NCBI GenBank assembly: GCA_963920635.1
Contig: OY987299.1
Location: 71,096,692-71,160,691 of the forward strand
Direction of reading: 5' to 3'
Origin: Pseudeuparius sepicola
Lineage: Eukaryota > Arthropoda > Insecta > Coleoptera > Anthribidae
DNA length: 64,000 nt
Positions 41,174 through 51,642 of the stretch are shown here, piece after piece. Every line of letters starts with the position of its first letter. The first letter of the stretch is position 1. The translations under genes and the position numbers were made by a program. The notes beneath the pieces were generated by a model. The model had not been told where the DNA came from and did not search any database. It was given only the letters and a program-made list of their open reading frames with translations.

Positions 41174-41519
41174 GCCTATGATCTCTTTTTAAAGCTCGCA
41201 AAATTGCAGACTTTGAAACACGCAGGGCCACTGACACTCTTCTGCTACTTGTTGTAGGATTCCTATCGAATTCACGAAGAATCTCATTGTTGCGTCTGAC
41301 TTGTTGGATATTGTTTTCATTTCCTCGTTCGACGATTCTAGTTCTCAGACCGCGAGTTCTGAATTGCCGGTGCATGTTAACAAACACCGAGGGACGCGGA
41401 TGGCGCCTATTTGGAAATCGCCTCCGGTATTCTCTGGCTGCTTCCGCAGAGTTCCCATTTGCAACTCCATAGCAGAAATGGATGTCAGCCTGCTCTTCAT
41501 TTGTAACACTTATCTTCAC
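41094..41519 (-). CDS. Mariner DD41D transposase, DNA-binding half
   Basis: 141 residues: EEQADIHFCYGVANGNSAEA and REYRRRFPNRRHPRPSVFVN form the first helix-turn-helix. NNEILREFDRNPTTSSRRVS and LRVSKSAILRALKRDH form the second. The last 40 residues overlap the catalytic half in another frame, so a frameshift near 41165 separates the two. The start at 41519 is the natural first Met. Confidence 0.83.
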   Translation of the reverse strand: MKISVTNEEQADIHFCYGVANGNSAEAAREYRRRFPNRRHPRPSVFVNMHRQFRTRGLRTRIVERGNENNIQQVRRNNEILREFDRNPTTSSRRVSVALRVSKSAILRALKRDHRHATRTRFKARRCRKKISVLPMDFGVN

Positions 41520-41697
41520 CAGTACGGCGATGCAGAAAGGACATTAGTATTTTGCCGATGGATTTTGTAGTCAAAGGAAATAAGACAATTTTTAAATAAC
41601 ATTTTATGGGCGGAAGAATCATGTTTTACTCGTCGTGGTATAATTTAGAATTCTACAAATTTAGAATTATAAAAATTATTAAGAAATAATACTAGAT
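41515..41697 (+). pseudogene. Inverted, deleted second copy inside mariner C
   Basis: On the + strand, GDAERTLVFCRWIL and then LNNILWAEESCFTRRG repeat the transposase segment of the main copy. The sequence then jumps to the 3' untranslated part (complement of 40418-40453). About 600 bases are missing between them. This looks like an inverted internal duplication or a nested remnant. Confidence 0.7.
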
Positions 41698-42317
41698 TTG
41701 ATAAAAATGTTAAAATGATAATAAAGTAATGTACCTCAAACCAAGTGGCAGTTTATTTTTAAAATTGTTTCCATAAAATTAAAAATAAAATAGCTGAATC
41801 CGATAAGTGTTCCATAATTAATTTCTGTTATTTGCGATATTTATCAATAATCTTAGAAAACACATTTTTAGGCAAAAAAGGCTGAGATGGAAACGAAATA
41901 ATTTATTTACTACACAACCGTGGCAGATACAAAAAAATGTCAAGATACACTTTTTGTAGAGAATTGAAAGAACTTTACGAAAAAAAAATTACGTTGATGT
42001 GAGACAGGTCCGTACTAATTACTTTTTAAATTTAGTAATAGTGAAAACCCATAACTCCACCACTGGTTATTTCAGGACCTTCATATTATCACTAAATATC
42101 GTAGTCAAAAAGGTGGTACTACACATCAAATTTGGTTTAAATATCTCCACTGGTTCGGACAGTGTAAAAAATACTTCATATTTTTTCCAACACTTCAACG
42201 CCCTGTATCTCGGAAACTAAGCTTTCCCCGATATATGTTGATATAAAATTTTCATTTTAGATTATCTTTTTCTATCTAATGTTAAAGTCCTACCACATAA
42301 AAGTGAACCACCCTGTA

Positions 42318-42406
42318 TATTTGGCGACGAGTTCGCCATGGCGCTGTCTTCTTTTCCCGATTTACGCTTCTAAATCTACCTGGTAGTTAACCGGAAAATA
42401 AAAAAT
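42318..42406 (-). repeat. Gypsy 2 gag flank, partner of 40063-40153
   Basis: Authentic-orientation copy (minus strand, in frame with gag at 42362-42709) of the 90-base segment that is inverted on the other side of mariner C. One difference makes a stop (GAAGCGTAA against GAAGCGGAA). Confidence 0.78.
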
Positions 42407-42974
42407 CCTAAAATCATTTACAAACCCCTGCCAAGTTTGCCAACTCTCGCGGTAATTTCGAAACCATAGTGCCGCGCCCCCCTCCAGGAGTTCGGGCATA
42501 TTTGGCAACACCCTGTCCGGATCTATACCCTCCGACGCACAAATTTCTTCTATGCGTTCCAGAAAAAGCGCGGGGTCGGTTTTCGCGTTGAAGGAAATAT
42601 GCCAATCATGTACCTTAAAAGGTTTGGCCGGGAGTTGAACTTGCGCCGTCGGTACCGCGAAATTTCCTAGCGACGGAATAGTAGCGGTTGTGCATGTTGT
42701 CGCGATCATGGTCCTACTAGGAATGGTACACGAAATTGTATAGATCGGTGCGCCGATCGTGGTGGTCGGTCGGGGAGTTGCTTGTCGTTCCCGGAAAAAT
42801 TTTATTTAACGTTTGCGCCCTTCCTCTACGGTACCATCCGCTGACAAGGAAAATTTGTCTAACTCGGCATCCAGTTCGGATCTCCTTAGTTGGTAAATCC
42901 ACCCTACACGGACATCCGGCTTTACCCCTGCCGTCTCGGCCTCGGTGGTAGCCGGTGTCTCATTTTCATTCATT
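42362..42974 (-). pseudogene. Gypsy 2 gag, N-terminal part
   Basis: It starts MNENETPATTEAE at 42974 and continues in one frame through an in-frame TAA (about 42807-42809, after EEGRKR) to the stop at 42362-42364. Capsid motifs: FKVHDWHISFNAKTDPALFL, ALWFRNYRESWQTWQGFV and FRIFYFPVNYQVDLEA. Downstream gag is interrupted by mariner C. Particle formation is not possible from this copy. Confidence 0.8.
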
Positions 42975-43052
42975 TAAAAAAAACTCGAATTTGGGTTCCT
43001 AAGTCAACAAACTGTTTTTATCGCGGTTCCGGCAAGTTGTTATTAATAAGTG

Positions 43053-43221
43053 AGTTACGTGGGCGAGCGTAACAAATTTGTTTTTAAAAAGATGTTTATT
43101 GGCAAAAGTTACAAGAGAGACTGTCGTAATAGAACATGTTTTAGTATATATAATATTAAAAGTGTCTTCTCAGCATGTAGCGTCTTCTTTCCAGAAACAT
43201 GGCATATGTGTTCATGTAACT
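43053..43221 (-). repeat. Errantivirus 3' LTR
   Basis: 169 bases, identical to 44374-44542. A purine tract (GGGCCGGAGG on the minus strand) lies directly before it at 43222-43232. Confidence 0.9.
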
Positions 43222-43270
43222 CCTCCGGCCCTACTGGGAAGCATATTCTTTAGGATGTGGTTCCCAAAAG

Positions 43271-43500
43271 TTAAATGATGATTTCTTCTCGGGTTTCCTT
43301 TTGTTTTGGGTTAATAGAAAATTTTTGAAAATGTTTTTTAATTAATTTGAGCAAGAGTAGTAATAAAACAATTAATATTATAATGAAAATAAAAATTGTA
43401 AAAATGTTAATTTTCTTTGTTTCAAGTGGTGACGACATGTCTTCTAAAATCTTCTTCTGTTCTTCAAGGGTGTCTTGAATACTTCTTGTTTCTTCTAAGT
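43271..43500 (-). pseudogene. Errantivirus envelope-type gene, C-terminal remnant
   Basis: About 75 codons with a stop at 43271-43273. The first part is charged and heptad-like. A strongly hydrophobic segment of some 22 residues (roughly 43345-43415) follows as a membrane anchor, then a basic cytoplasmic tail. This matches the layout of the membrane end of insect retrovirus envelope (fusion) proteins. The ectodomain is missing, and the frame differs from the preceding gag, so no working envelope is made. Confidence 0.68.
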
Positions 43501-44091
43501 TGCTGTATCGTTAGAAGCATTAATTTTAGAGACCAGTAGACTTCTAGCGTCTTGTAATTTTAAGCCAAAATTATGATTGTTTTCATTTTTATCGGGTCTT
43601 AAAGATATAATATCTTGTATAATACAGTCCTCTGTTCTTTGATCAGAAAAAGTGACAATTAGGGCATTTTTAATAAGTTCCCAAGAATTAAGTTCTACTC
43701 GAGAAGCTATTAAGTCAGCTGCTCTTCCAACTAGCTTACTTATGACAGTATCAAACAGACAAACATTTATCGGTGCGAGAGGGGTTGTAGCATTTTGATG
43801 GTTGGTGAGAAAGTTTTCAACGCAACGAATAAATCTGTTAATTTGTTTAGGGTTTTCGTCGAATCGAGGAATGTTGTCGGCTTGGTACCTTATCATTTGA
43901 TAGTCTGGGTTTGCCATAGTACTTGAAATTGTTGAATTTACTGGGTTAGAAGTAGGAATATTTTCAATTTCCGAAAGTTGGAGAGTGTTAAACAAATTTG
44001 CTAAATCTAAAAGTTCGTCCAGATTGGCGAAACAGAAATATAAACAATATATACAAAAAGGGGTTAATATGAATTTTGTTTTAGGATTCAC
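43495..44091 (-). CDS. Errantivirus gag, N-terminal part
   Basis: 198 residues. IPRFDENPKQINRFIRCVENF and LFDTVISKLVGRAADLI resemble the capsid start of errantivirus gag. SWELIKNALIVTFSDQRTED follows. The frame stops at 43495 just after the deletion junction (about 43500). The first 25 or so residues (a hydrophobic run) may be leader; an internal Met before ANPDYQ is an alternative start. The nucleocapsid region is gone. Confidence 0.75.
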   Translation of the reverse strand: MNPKTKFILTPFCIYCLYFCFANLDELLDLANLFNTLQLSEIENIPTSNPVNSTISSTMANPDYQMIRYQADNIPRFDENPKQINRFIRCVENFLTNHQNATTPLAPINVCLFDTVISKLVGRAADLIASRVELNSWELIKNALIVTFSDQRTEDCIIQDIISLRPDKNENNHNFGLKLQDARSLLVSKINASNDTAT

Positions 44092-44355
44092 TTACAATGC
44101 TAAGATGAAGATGTTTTTCTTCATGGAAATCTTCTTTTTCTTCTTAACCTACGGGTGCAATAGGAAAAACGATGCTGTCTTCTCCCTGCGGTGACCAAAA
44201 GGGTTGTAGGACGATGCTGTTCCTGGGGTCCCCTGGTCTGTTGAGCCGTCTTGTAAGAGCCAAGTCCACACCTTTCGGTTTCACACTGTTTTTAACCGAA
44301 GATTCGGAACCGATCGCGAGTCGATATCTATCGATAGGTCGAAAAAGGCAACAGT

Positions 44356-44373
44356 GATCCGCACGACTGCGCC
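44356..44373 (-). promoter_or_regulatory. Errantivirus primer binding site
   Basis: The minus strand reads TGGCGCAGTCGTGCGG (its T shared with the LTR end) next to the 5' LTR. It resembles the serine-tRNA type used by several errantiviruses (recalled, not checked). Confidence 0.55.
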
Positions 44374-44542
44374 AGTTACGTGGGCGAGCGTAACAAATTT
44401 GTTTTTAAAAAGATGTTTATTGGCAAAAGTTACAAGAGAGACTGTCGTAATAGAACATGTTTTAGTATATATAATATTAAAAGTGTCTTCTCAGCATGTA
44501 GCGTCTTCTTTCCAGAAACATGGCATATGTGTTCATGTAACT
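44374..44542 (-). repeat. Errantivirus 5' LTR
   Basis: 169 bases, no difference from the 3' copy. A TATATATAA box-like element lies about two-thirds along. Confidence 0.9.
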
Positions 44543-44546
44543 AGTG

Positions 44547-45180
44547 CAAATATGTAGCGTGCGGCGGCACATAAAAAATGAACTGAAGATAAAAAAAACC
44601 TATAGACTTTTTCTACTGGCGCGCCGTCCGGCGGCCGGCGATTTCTATAACGCGAGGCCGGTATTTAATCCGATCTTCCAATGGTTTCTTTTATACTGTC
44701 CACAACCTTTTTATATGCCTGAATTATTTACACTAAATTAATTTTCGTCGGTTCTCTCTGGCTTGTTTCGGCTTTTCTCATCCGTACCTCACCTCAAAAC
44801 ACCACTGTCCCTGCTAGGGCGCCACTTTTATAGCGTTGCTTTTTATGCCTATCCGATTTTCCCCTTTTTCTATTTTTGGGTGGGCCTTCTCATAGCCTCT
44901 TTTATTTAGAAAAGGGAAAATCGGACCTACGGCGGGACGGTTGCTCAGGCGCCAGCTTTTTTAGAGCGGTATGCTCCGCTATGCCCGGGATAGCATTCGT
45001 CAGAGAAAAATAATTCCAGAGGTCAATGGTGCGTCTAGGGTAGGATACAAATAAGGAAGGTTTGGCAAATTTTAACACGGTTTATTAAATGCCAAATGTT
45101 CGATTAACAATAATAAATATTGGATAATATTTGTTTAACAATAATAAATTATTGCCACGGCCGGTCCAGAGAGATCCACG
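44547..45180 (-). other. Gypsy 2 leader and probable 5' LTR end
   Basis: A lysine-tRNA-like primer site, TGGCGCCCTAGCAGGGAC, reads on the minus strand at 44807-44824, about 360 bases upstream of gag once the errantivirus is removed. Sequence above it should be the 5' LTR, but no second LTR copy survives to define it. An inverted repeat TCCGATTTTCCCCTTTT / AAAAGGGAAAATCGGA lies near 44853-44923. Confidence 0.5.
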
Positions 45181-45764
45181 TAAGTATCTGAAAAAAAAAG
45201 AAACGTGCAAGTTAAGCCTCTATCGCGAAAATTCTGTTTATTATTGTCACGGTTTTGTCTACAGGCGGTAAGCAAGCTCAAAACTATTCGGGATAACTAG
45301 TAGGAAATATGGCAAACTAACTTAATAAGACGCGGGAAGGTTCTACACACCCAGTCCAAGCGGTACTGTTCGGCTTTGCTTGGTGCAAACTTTCCGGTGT
45401 TGGTTTGGGATAATAAACTCACGCTTCCAACACGGTTCCAAGCCTAGCTACAGTTAACCTTGATCCACCAACACGGTTCGGTTATTTATCGGCCTGGGTG
45501 GCGCCCTATAGAGATGAGTGCGCCGGCCGCCCATTGGTCGGGGCCGTGGCGGAGACTCGGGTGGTCGTCCCCACTCTTCTGGTACCCAAAACGGCTGCCG
45601 GAGGCTAGACAGGCAGTTAGGGGTGGTTGCACCCCCTACAGGTCTCGGACGGTGACCTGTAGGTGACCCAGGTTTTTGATCAGGACTTTGATATTTTCTA
45701 GAAAAACTCATTGTAAGGTGGGTTGCTCATATAAATAAACATAAGTCCTGAAGTTATTCATTTC
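45181..45764. other. No gene; possibly more Gypsy 2 LTR
   Basis: GC-richer in places (about 45480-45660). The frames there are short and overlap on both strands without recognisable motifs. Confidence 0.3.
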
Positions 45765-45960
45765 CGAGATACAGGGCATTGTAGTTCTCTTTTTGAAATT
45801 AAATTATGGCAATATCTCCCAAAGTAATCAAGCTGCTGAACTGAAATTTAGCACTGCTGTGCTTTTGGGGATGGGGAACAAGCGGAAAATGTCAATTTCT
45901 ACACATCTCACAGAGGTCTTGCAGGTCCATCACGTTAGTGCAACTTTCATTTACAACAAA
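45765..45960 (+). repeat. Dispersed repeat K, second copy
   Basis: Matches 22438-22690 (GAGATACAGGGC, AATCAAGCTGCTGAACTGAA and GCAGGTC), with about 50 bases fewer. Non-coding. Confidence 0.65.
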
Positions 45961-47670
45961 AGTGCACTGAGGAAAATGGACCAAATAAAGTATTTTGCTA
46001 AGAAAAATCTATTTGTTGTTAAAAGATTTCTGTTTAGTACGGGAAGTCGAACTTGCTGCGCCAACAAAAATTATCTTGCTAAGATCATTTTGTTGTCACA
46101 ATTAGATATCTATTTGAGGCAAATAAAAAAATAAATGAACCTATTTGCTATTGCAAAATTTATGTTTATTACAAAAAAGTAAGTGTTGCGTTTTCATTGA
46201 ATAAAAAAATATTTTTCTAAGTTAATTAAAACTAATATGCAAAATCGCATTAGTTATTGACACTAGATTGGTTTCCACTCTTCGGGGACTCAAAAGTGTA
46301 CGCAGGTGTTTTTTGTGTATACCTAAACTTTTTTCAAGCAAAAACACCGAAAGACAGTCGGCCAAGAACGCTCAACGAAGCATGAGCTAGACGCTTTTCC
46401 GCATTTTTCGATACTTCTGGCAATCAAAAATATTATGTTGCACTTGTCCAGGCCAAATTGTTGCCAAAATCTATCGCTTTAAGTACCTGGATAGATCGAT
46501 ACCGTCAACAACTTTGAACTTGTCTCAATATCTGCACTTAACATCTTCATCAAGAGGCTTGTAATAATCACTAGGTACTTTCTATTTTTACATTTTACAG
46601 AGTAGAAAACACTAAAAATTGCACAACTCTTAAACAAAGCAACACACTAAATTTTTTTGTTTCCCTACCATTCGATGCCCCAAAACCTTTGGAAGGTCTT
46701 AAATAGCATCTACCGCGGTAATTTGCCACACAAATTCCGCGTCATATCGGAAATGTTTTACCATTTGAGAATATTAGGAAAATTCTGCTAATTGTTTTTG
46801 CTTAAAAATATCAAATGATCACCCCATAGTTATTTTCCACCCCAAAAACTACACCCGGCATACAAGAACCCTCTGCCAATACTTTGTTTTTGGTTGCTTA
46901 TTGCTTAAGGAGAATTTTTAGACGTTGCGTTGATCCGTATAGACCAGGGACCCTTTATTTTAAAGAGTCCCTGGTATAGACGTTCCGAACAAGAAAATAT
47001 TACCTCTATAATTTTGACATTCCAAAACTATCTCGGTATACAAAAAACAGCTGCCGGTATCTCCGTTACAAAGATTTAAAACTTTTGGCTCGCCGAATAT
47101 ACCGGGATATATTTTTGGAACAAACTAAAAAAACCATCGCCAGTATAGGTACAACCATGCCAGCACAGAGGTGCTTTATGTGTTGCCTAGCTGAATTCTA
47201 TGAACCTTTCGATAGTTTGTTGATACGTACAAGTATGTAATTTCTTTCTTTTCAAAGAATCTTTAAACAATTTGACCTAATAAACTATTGGTCAATAGAT
47301 TAAAAATACTGCTAATTGTTTGAAGAGATCCTAACTTTAATTACTTATTTGTGATTTGTGACCTGTCAACTAAATGTTTTGTCTAACCATTATACTTTTT
47401 GGTCCTGATGTTTTTCGCTTTCCGGGAAAATTTAAATTTGTCATAATAGATTTTCGGGAAAAATCCTTCTATTTGATTCTACAGGTGTCCCAATAAGAAC
47501 TCCCGTCGCCGATATTTTTGCACATATGTCTGAAAATAACCACCAGGTCTATGCTAATGATGAATAAGTCTCATGGGCGTATTCACCCTTCAAGATAGCG
47601 GTCAAGCAAATACCTTCTGTGTTTAAACTTAAATAAATTACATGATAAATCTTGGATGTTATGAGGGATC
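45961..47670. other. No gene; hairpin at 46938-46980
   Basis: AT-rich. A short hairpin (TATAGACCAGGGACCCTTTA and its near complement) with almost no loop lies at 46938-46980. Nothing else was recognised. Confidence 0.4.
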
Positions 47671-47677
47671 TAGGAAT

Positions 47678-48683
47678 TCAAACGTATGAAAAAGAGCGTT
47701 GAAAAGTGGCAGTTTTATGTTTAGGGACATTCAGGAAATATTTGAATCGTGTGTTACACGTATGCATGGTAAAACGAAAAGAGAGTTTGAGGCGCAAATA
47801 TTGAGGACAACTATATTTGAGAAGCTTCTGGGACAAGCAGGCAGTGTGCAGTTTTCGACGCTCTTGCATATTTAACCAATGCAGTTCTCTCAGCTTGTGA
47901 CTTACATAGTCACGTGCTCTTAAACAAAAAATATCACGTATACAGGAGTTGTGGATCTTTTGAACTTTTTTCTTGTAAGCCAGATCAAAACACGGGCCAC
48001 AAAAAGTATCTCCATAATTGCAATGAGACAGGACTAAAGGCTCACATAATGTCTTCTTCATTTTTGGTGATATAAAATCGCGACTCTTATATATATATAT
48101 AAGTTATGCAAAGAACAATAAGCTCTTTGCACAATTTTATTTACATGGCTTCGAAAACGTAGCTGACTATCAAAGACAACACCCAAATTCCTCACCTCTC
48201 TGTGACTGACAATGCGATCATGGTTAATGAAAATATGAAAGTCCCGCTCTGCCCATTCCAATCTTTTTCAAAAAAAATTGCAACTGATTTTGCTGAGTTC
48301 AACTTAAGACCATTTTTCAGGGCATAATCACCTATTCGTTGTAGCTCGTGATTAATTTGCTGCATAACCCCTTCGCTATTTGCATCATTAAAACTAGTAT
48401 AAACTTGAGTGTCATCAGCATACTGCTGTAAAGTACATTTGTCCACCAAGCTACCCATGTCCATTGTGAAAATAATAAACAGTATCGGACCTAAAATAGA
48501 GCCCTGGGGGACACCCATGTATTGAGGTAACTCATCGGAAAGTTTGGTGTCCATAAGTACTTGTTGACTGCGACCCGTCAAGTAGCTACTGAAAAAACGT
48601 ATACTGTCGGTTCCAAAGCCATAGTAGTGTAGTTTGGCATAAAGACGATGATTCACGGTGTCAAAAGCCTTTCTGATCATCAC
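47678..48683 (-). pseudogene. Non-LTR retrotransposon reverse transcriptase, broken
   Basis: The RT palm begins with RKAFDTVNHRLYAKLHYYG. PQYMGVPQGSILGPILFIIF and LQQYADDTQVY (catalytic YADD) follow, then LKLNSAKSVAIFF. After frameshifts near 48250 and 48060 come REVRNLGVVFDSQLRF, LVLSHCNYGDTFCGPCFD and KVQKIHNSCIRDIF, ending near 47678. The layout suits the CR1/Jockey group, which primes copying at a nicked target. It is truncated at the 5' side (48690), with no endonuclease domain. Three frames and loss of the N-terminus mean it is inactive. Confidence 0.87.
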
Positions 48684-48689
48684 TCACAG

Positions 48690-49011
48690 TTTTTACAGCG
48701 TTTAAGAGCTTTTAATCTTAAATTTTACGAATCTGGATCAGGTAGTGCCACGAGTAGTGCAAAATGTATGAATATAGGAAAATGCAATATTCGGTCATGA
48801 TAGGTATATTTGATCAAATATCAAATAAAAAATTATCCCTGATATATTTTCTTCATCCGTTTGGAAAATATCCGTCTTTGGAAATTTCAGTTTTTACTTT
48901 AGAAGTTTATTAATTCGAAAACAAAACCTTTACGGGTATTCTTTATTACAATAGGAAACATGTTATAAATGATGAGCATTAGCCCTTAAAATATAGGTGA
49001 TGAACTCTATA
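48690..49011. other. No gene seen
   Basis: AT-rich spacer. Confidence 0.3.
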
Positions 49012-50100
49012 CAGGGTGTCCCGTAAGTCATGGTCCAAAAGGAAATGGATGATAGGGGACGTCATTTGAAACAAGAAAAACCCCATATGTTGTTATCCAA
49101 TTCTTTACCGTTTTCGTGATAATTGTTTTTTTTACAATATCTTCGTAACCGTTTGAGATATTTGCAAAAACTCTGGTACACAATAGTGTCTTGTTAGTTG
49201 GCATAGTTTGGGAAATTTCCGTGTCCCAAAGCAAACCAGTGGCGGAGATAGAGGGGAGGAGGGTCCATTAATTTAAGAAGAATTTAAGTACGGCGACTTC
49301 ATTTCCTACAAAAATTGTTTCTTCCTTTTTTTACGTACCTGTCGTCATTTCATTGCAATTTTTATTTTTTTGATTTAAGTTAAAGTTTTCATGAAAGACA
49401 AGGAAAGGCAGAAGAATGAAAAAACGACCCACTCATCAGAATAAAGTAATTTTTATTGATAAACTTGTTTGGTTGTGCCAATATTTTTGGAAATTACAGG
49501 GTGTTTACCTAATTAATATGCTTTTACGCGATTTTTTTAACATTTTTCCGCAAAATCTTATCAAAACTAATGAGATGTCATAATTATTTGTTAAATATTT
49601 TTTATAAAAGGGTCCATTAATTTAAGAAAAAACTTACTGCGGCCCTGTGCACAATTTAATTTGAATGCATTTTTAGATAGGCGACTTCATTTCCTACAAA
49701 AATTGTTTCTTTCTTTTTTTACGTACCTGTCGCCATTTCATTGCAATTTTTATTTTTTTGATTTAAGTTAAAATTTTCATGAAAAATCTCCGAAAATTTT
49801 TGATAAACAAGGAAAGGCGGATGAATGAAAAAACGACCCACTCATCAGAATGAAGTAATTTTTATTGATAAACTGGTTTGGTTAGGCCAATATTTTCCCA
49901 AACTATGCCAACTAACAGGACACTATTGTGTACCAAAGTTGTTGCAAATAACTCAAACGGTTACGAAGATATTGTAAAAAAAAAACAATTATTCTCCAAA
50001 ACTTCAACGCCCTGTATCACGAAAACGGTAAAGAATTGGATAACAACATATATGGGGTTTTTCTTGTTTCAAATGACGTCCCCTATCACTCATATTTTGC
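49012..50100. mobile_element. MITE with 195-bp inverted arms and internal duplication
   Basis: The left end is TA|CAGGGTGTCCCG. Arms at about 49040-49235 and 49895-50090 are inverted copies (GATAGGGGACGTCATTTG and its complement). Inside, a segment of about 200 bases is directly duplicated (49287-49490 and 49682-49902). The right terminus does not show CCCTG|TA. No transposase is present. Confidence 0.7.
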
Positions 50101-50105
50101 GCAAA

Positions 50106-50196
50106 ATATACAGGGTGTCTCAAAAAACAGTGACTCTAACTTGCGGTCCAAATATACAGGGTGTCTAAAAAACATTTCCAAGACACCCTGTATATT
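50106..50196. repeat. Cluster of element ends
   Basis: TATACAGGGTGTCT occurs at 50107 and 50153 in direct order and its complement at 50181-50196. These look like stacked or rearranged ends of the CAGGGTGTC MITE family. Confidence 0.55.
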
Positions 50197-50464
50197 TCGG
50201 GTTTCAAAAACTGTGACTCGCCTGCGGCCAAACCTACTCCTCTGACGGATTCCAAAGAAGCTACAAACCGAGATGCCTCTTATTCAAGCAGTGTTACAGT
50301 ACGTGTGCTGCCAGACCGCGTTCTTACTGCCAGGCTTTCACATTGTCGGAAAGGATTCCTACTTTTCAAAGTTATGTAATATTATAGTCTTCTGTTACCC
50401 TTTTGTGAGATGTTTTTCTATGTTTTCCTAGTTGGAGAAGGATAAGGAAATATCTCTTATTAAA

Positions 50465-50620
50465 TCAAACAAATGTTTTTTCGAAGACATGTTTTTTTTC
50501 GAACAAATGTTTTTTCGAACATATGTTTTTCGAATAAATGTTTTTCGAACAAATGTCATTCGAACAAATGCTTTTTAGAACAAATGTCATTCGAACAAAT
50601 GTTTTCGAACAATTTTCCGC
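50465..50620. repeat. Minisatellite, units of about 17-20 bases
   Basis: About eight degenerate copies of TTCGAACAAATGTTTTT, some with TCATTCG variants. The short reading frames across it are repeat translation only. Confidence 0.85.
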
Positions 50621-50639
50621 GACCCATAACAAATATTCT

Positions 50640-51642
50640 TATTAAAATTTTGTATATGAAAATCACTAAATGATCTTGTAGAATAATTTATGATGTTCGA
50701 AATTGAAAGTACCTAATATACCTATGTAAGCAAACTGGAAGTAAATTATGTTTTAATTTAAATATGAATATAAATATGTACTAGAAATTTTGTTAAATTT
50801 TTTATATTTAACCAATGTAATTTCTTGAGCATATAGGTAATTTATTTTGATATAATAATATTTAAAATAATACTTAATAATTCTTCAAAGATTAAATAAA
50901 TAAAATACATACCTCTCTGCAAAAATTGCTCCAATCTACCACGGTAACAAATGAAATGTCTAATTCCCTCTTCAAAAATGTTGACCGAGGATGTGGCACT
51001 AACAAAAAATATCCCACGAACAATCCAATTATGTCCACTTTCATTTTTCCATCAAAAAAGTGTTTTTGCGCGCACTTTTCCAAAAACCACATTGTCTCCT
51101 TTTTTCATTTCATTTCATTTTGAAATACTCCTAAACTAACCAGAAACTGTACAAAGTTATTGATATTGGATACTAATCTTATGTAGTTTTTTAAATTCAT
51201 TTTAAAATGTAAGATAGGTACTGTTTTATAACGCAATAATAGGAGATAGAAAAGAATAACTTTGCCAAATTTAAAATTTGAAATGAGTAGGCCCTGGCGC
51301 CAACAATTATACCAACATAAATGTCAATTTTCCATACTGCATGTAACTAGAAATAAGAATAAAACCCAGTAGAAAACATAAAAAGAAGAAGAGGAAATAA
51401 ATGTCAAATACAAACAGTACAGGCAGTTTGTAAAACAAGTACCCTGAAACTAGCGATTTTACAAAGGTGTAACTCGAAAACTAAGCCTCTGCCCCAAATT
51501 TCGTTTTGATTTTCGTAATCTACGCCTCAATATACGTAAGTTTACCAAATTTCGTTGAAATTGGTCATATGTGCGTATAACAGAAATTTACCTTTTTTAT
51601 ATTTTTTTCCTATACAGTGTCTCCGGATGGACCTAACTATAC
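50640..51642. other. No gene seen
   Basis: AT-rich, without recognisable elements. Confidence 0.3.

Larger units (their letters stand above)
40156..42315 (-). mobile_element. Mariner C (DD41D type) inside Gypsy 2 gag
   Basis: The ends are TA|CAGGGTGGTTCAC and its complement, with TA at 40154-40155 and 42316-42317. Inverted repeats are about 265 bases (40156-40420, 42050-42315). It carries a nearly complete transposase on the minus strand and, at 41515-41697, a deleted inverted second copy of part of the element. Confidence 0.9.
43053..44542 (-). mobile_element. Internally deleted errantivirus (LTR retroelement)
   Basis: It is bounded by identical 169-bp LTRs and by a 4-base duplication AGTG (43049-43052 and 44543-44546). 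LTRs begin AGTTAC and end GTAACT, the errantivirus style. Between them are a primer site, a gag start, then directly the last part of an envelope-type gene and a polypurine tract. All of pol and most of env are absent. It therefore cannot copy itself and must have been moved by a complete relative. It sits in the leader of Gypsy 2. Confidence 0.92.

Noticed and set aside
45454..45711. Overlapping frames on both strands in GC-rich DNA
   Set aside because: No motif; Pro/Arg-rich composition follows from base content.
49425..49470. CTGATGA on the minus strand (also near 49850)
   Set aside because: No GAAA strand or stem II follows, so it is a chance match.
50465..50620. CRISPR-like short repeats
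   Set aside because: Degenerate, contiguous minisatellite units without spacers.
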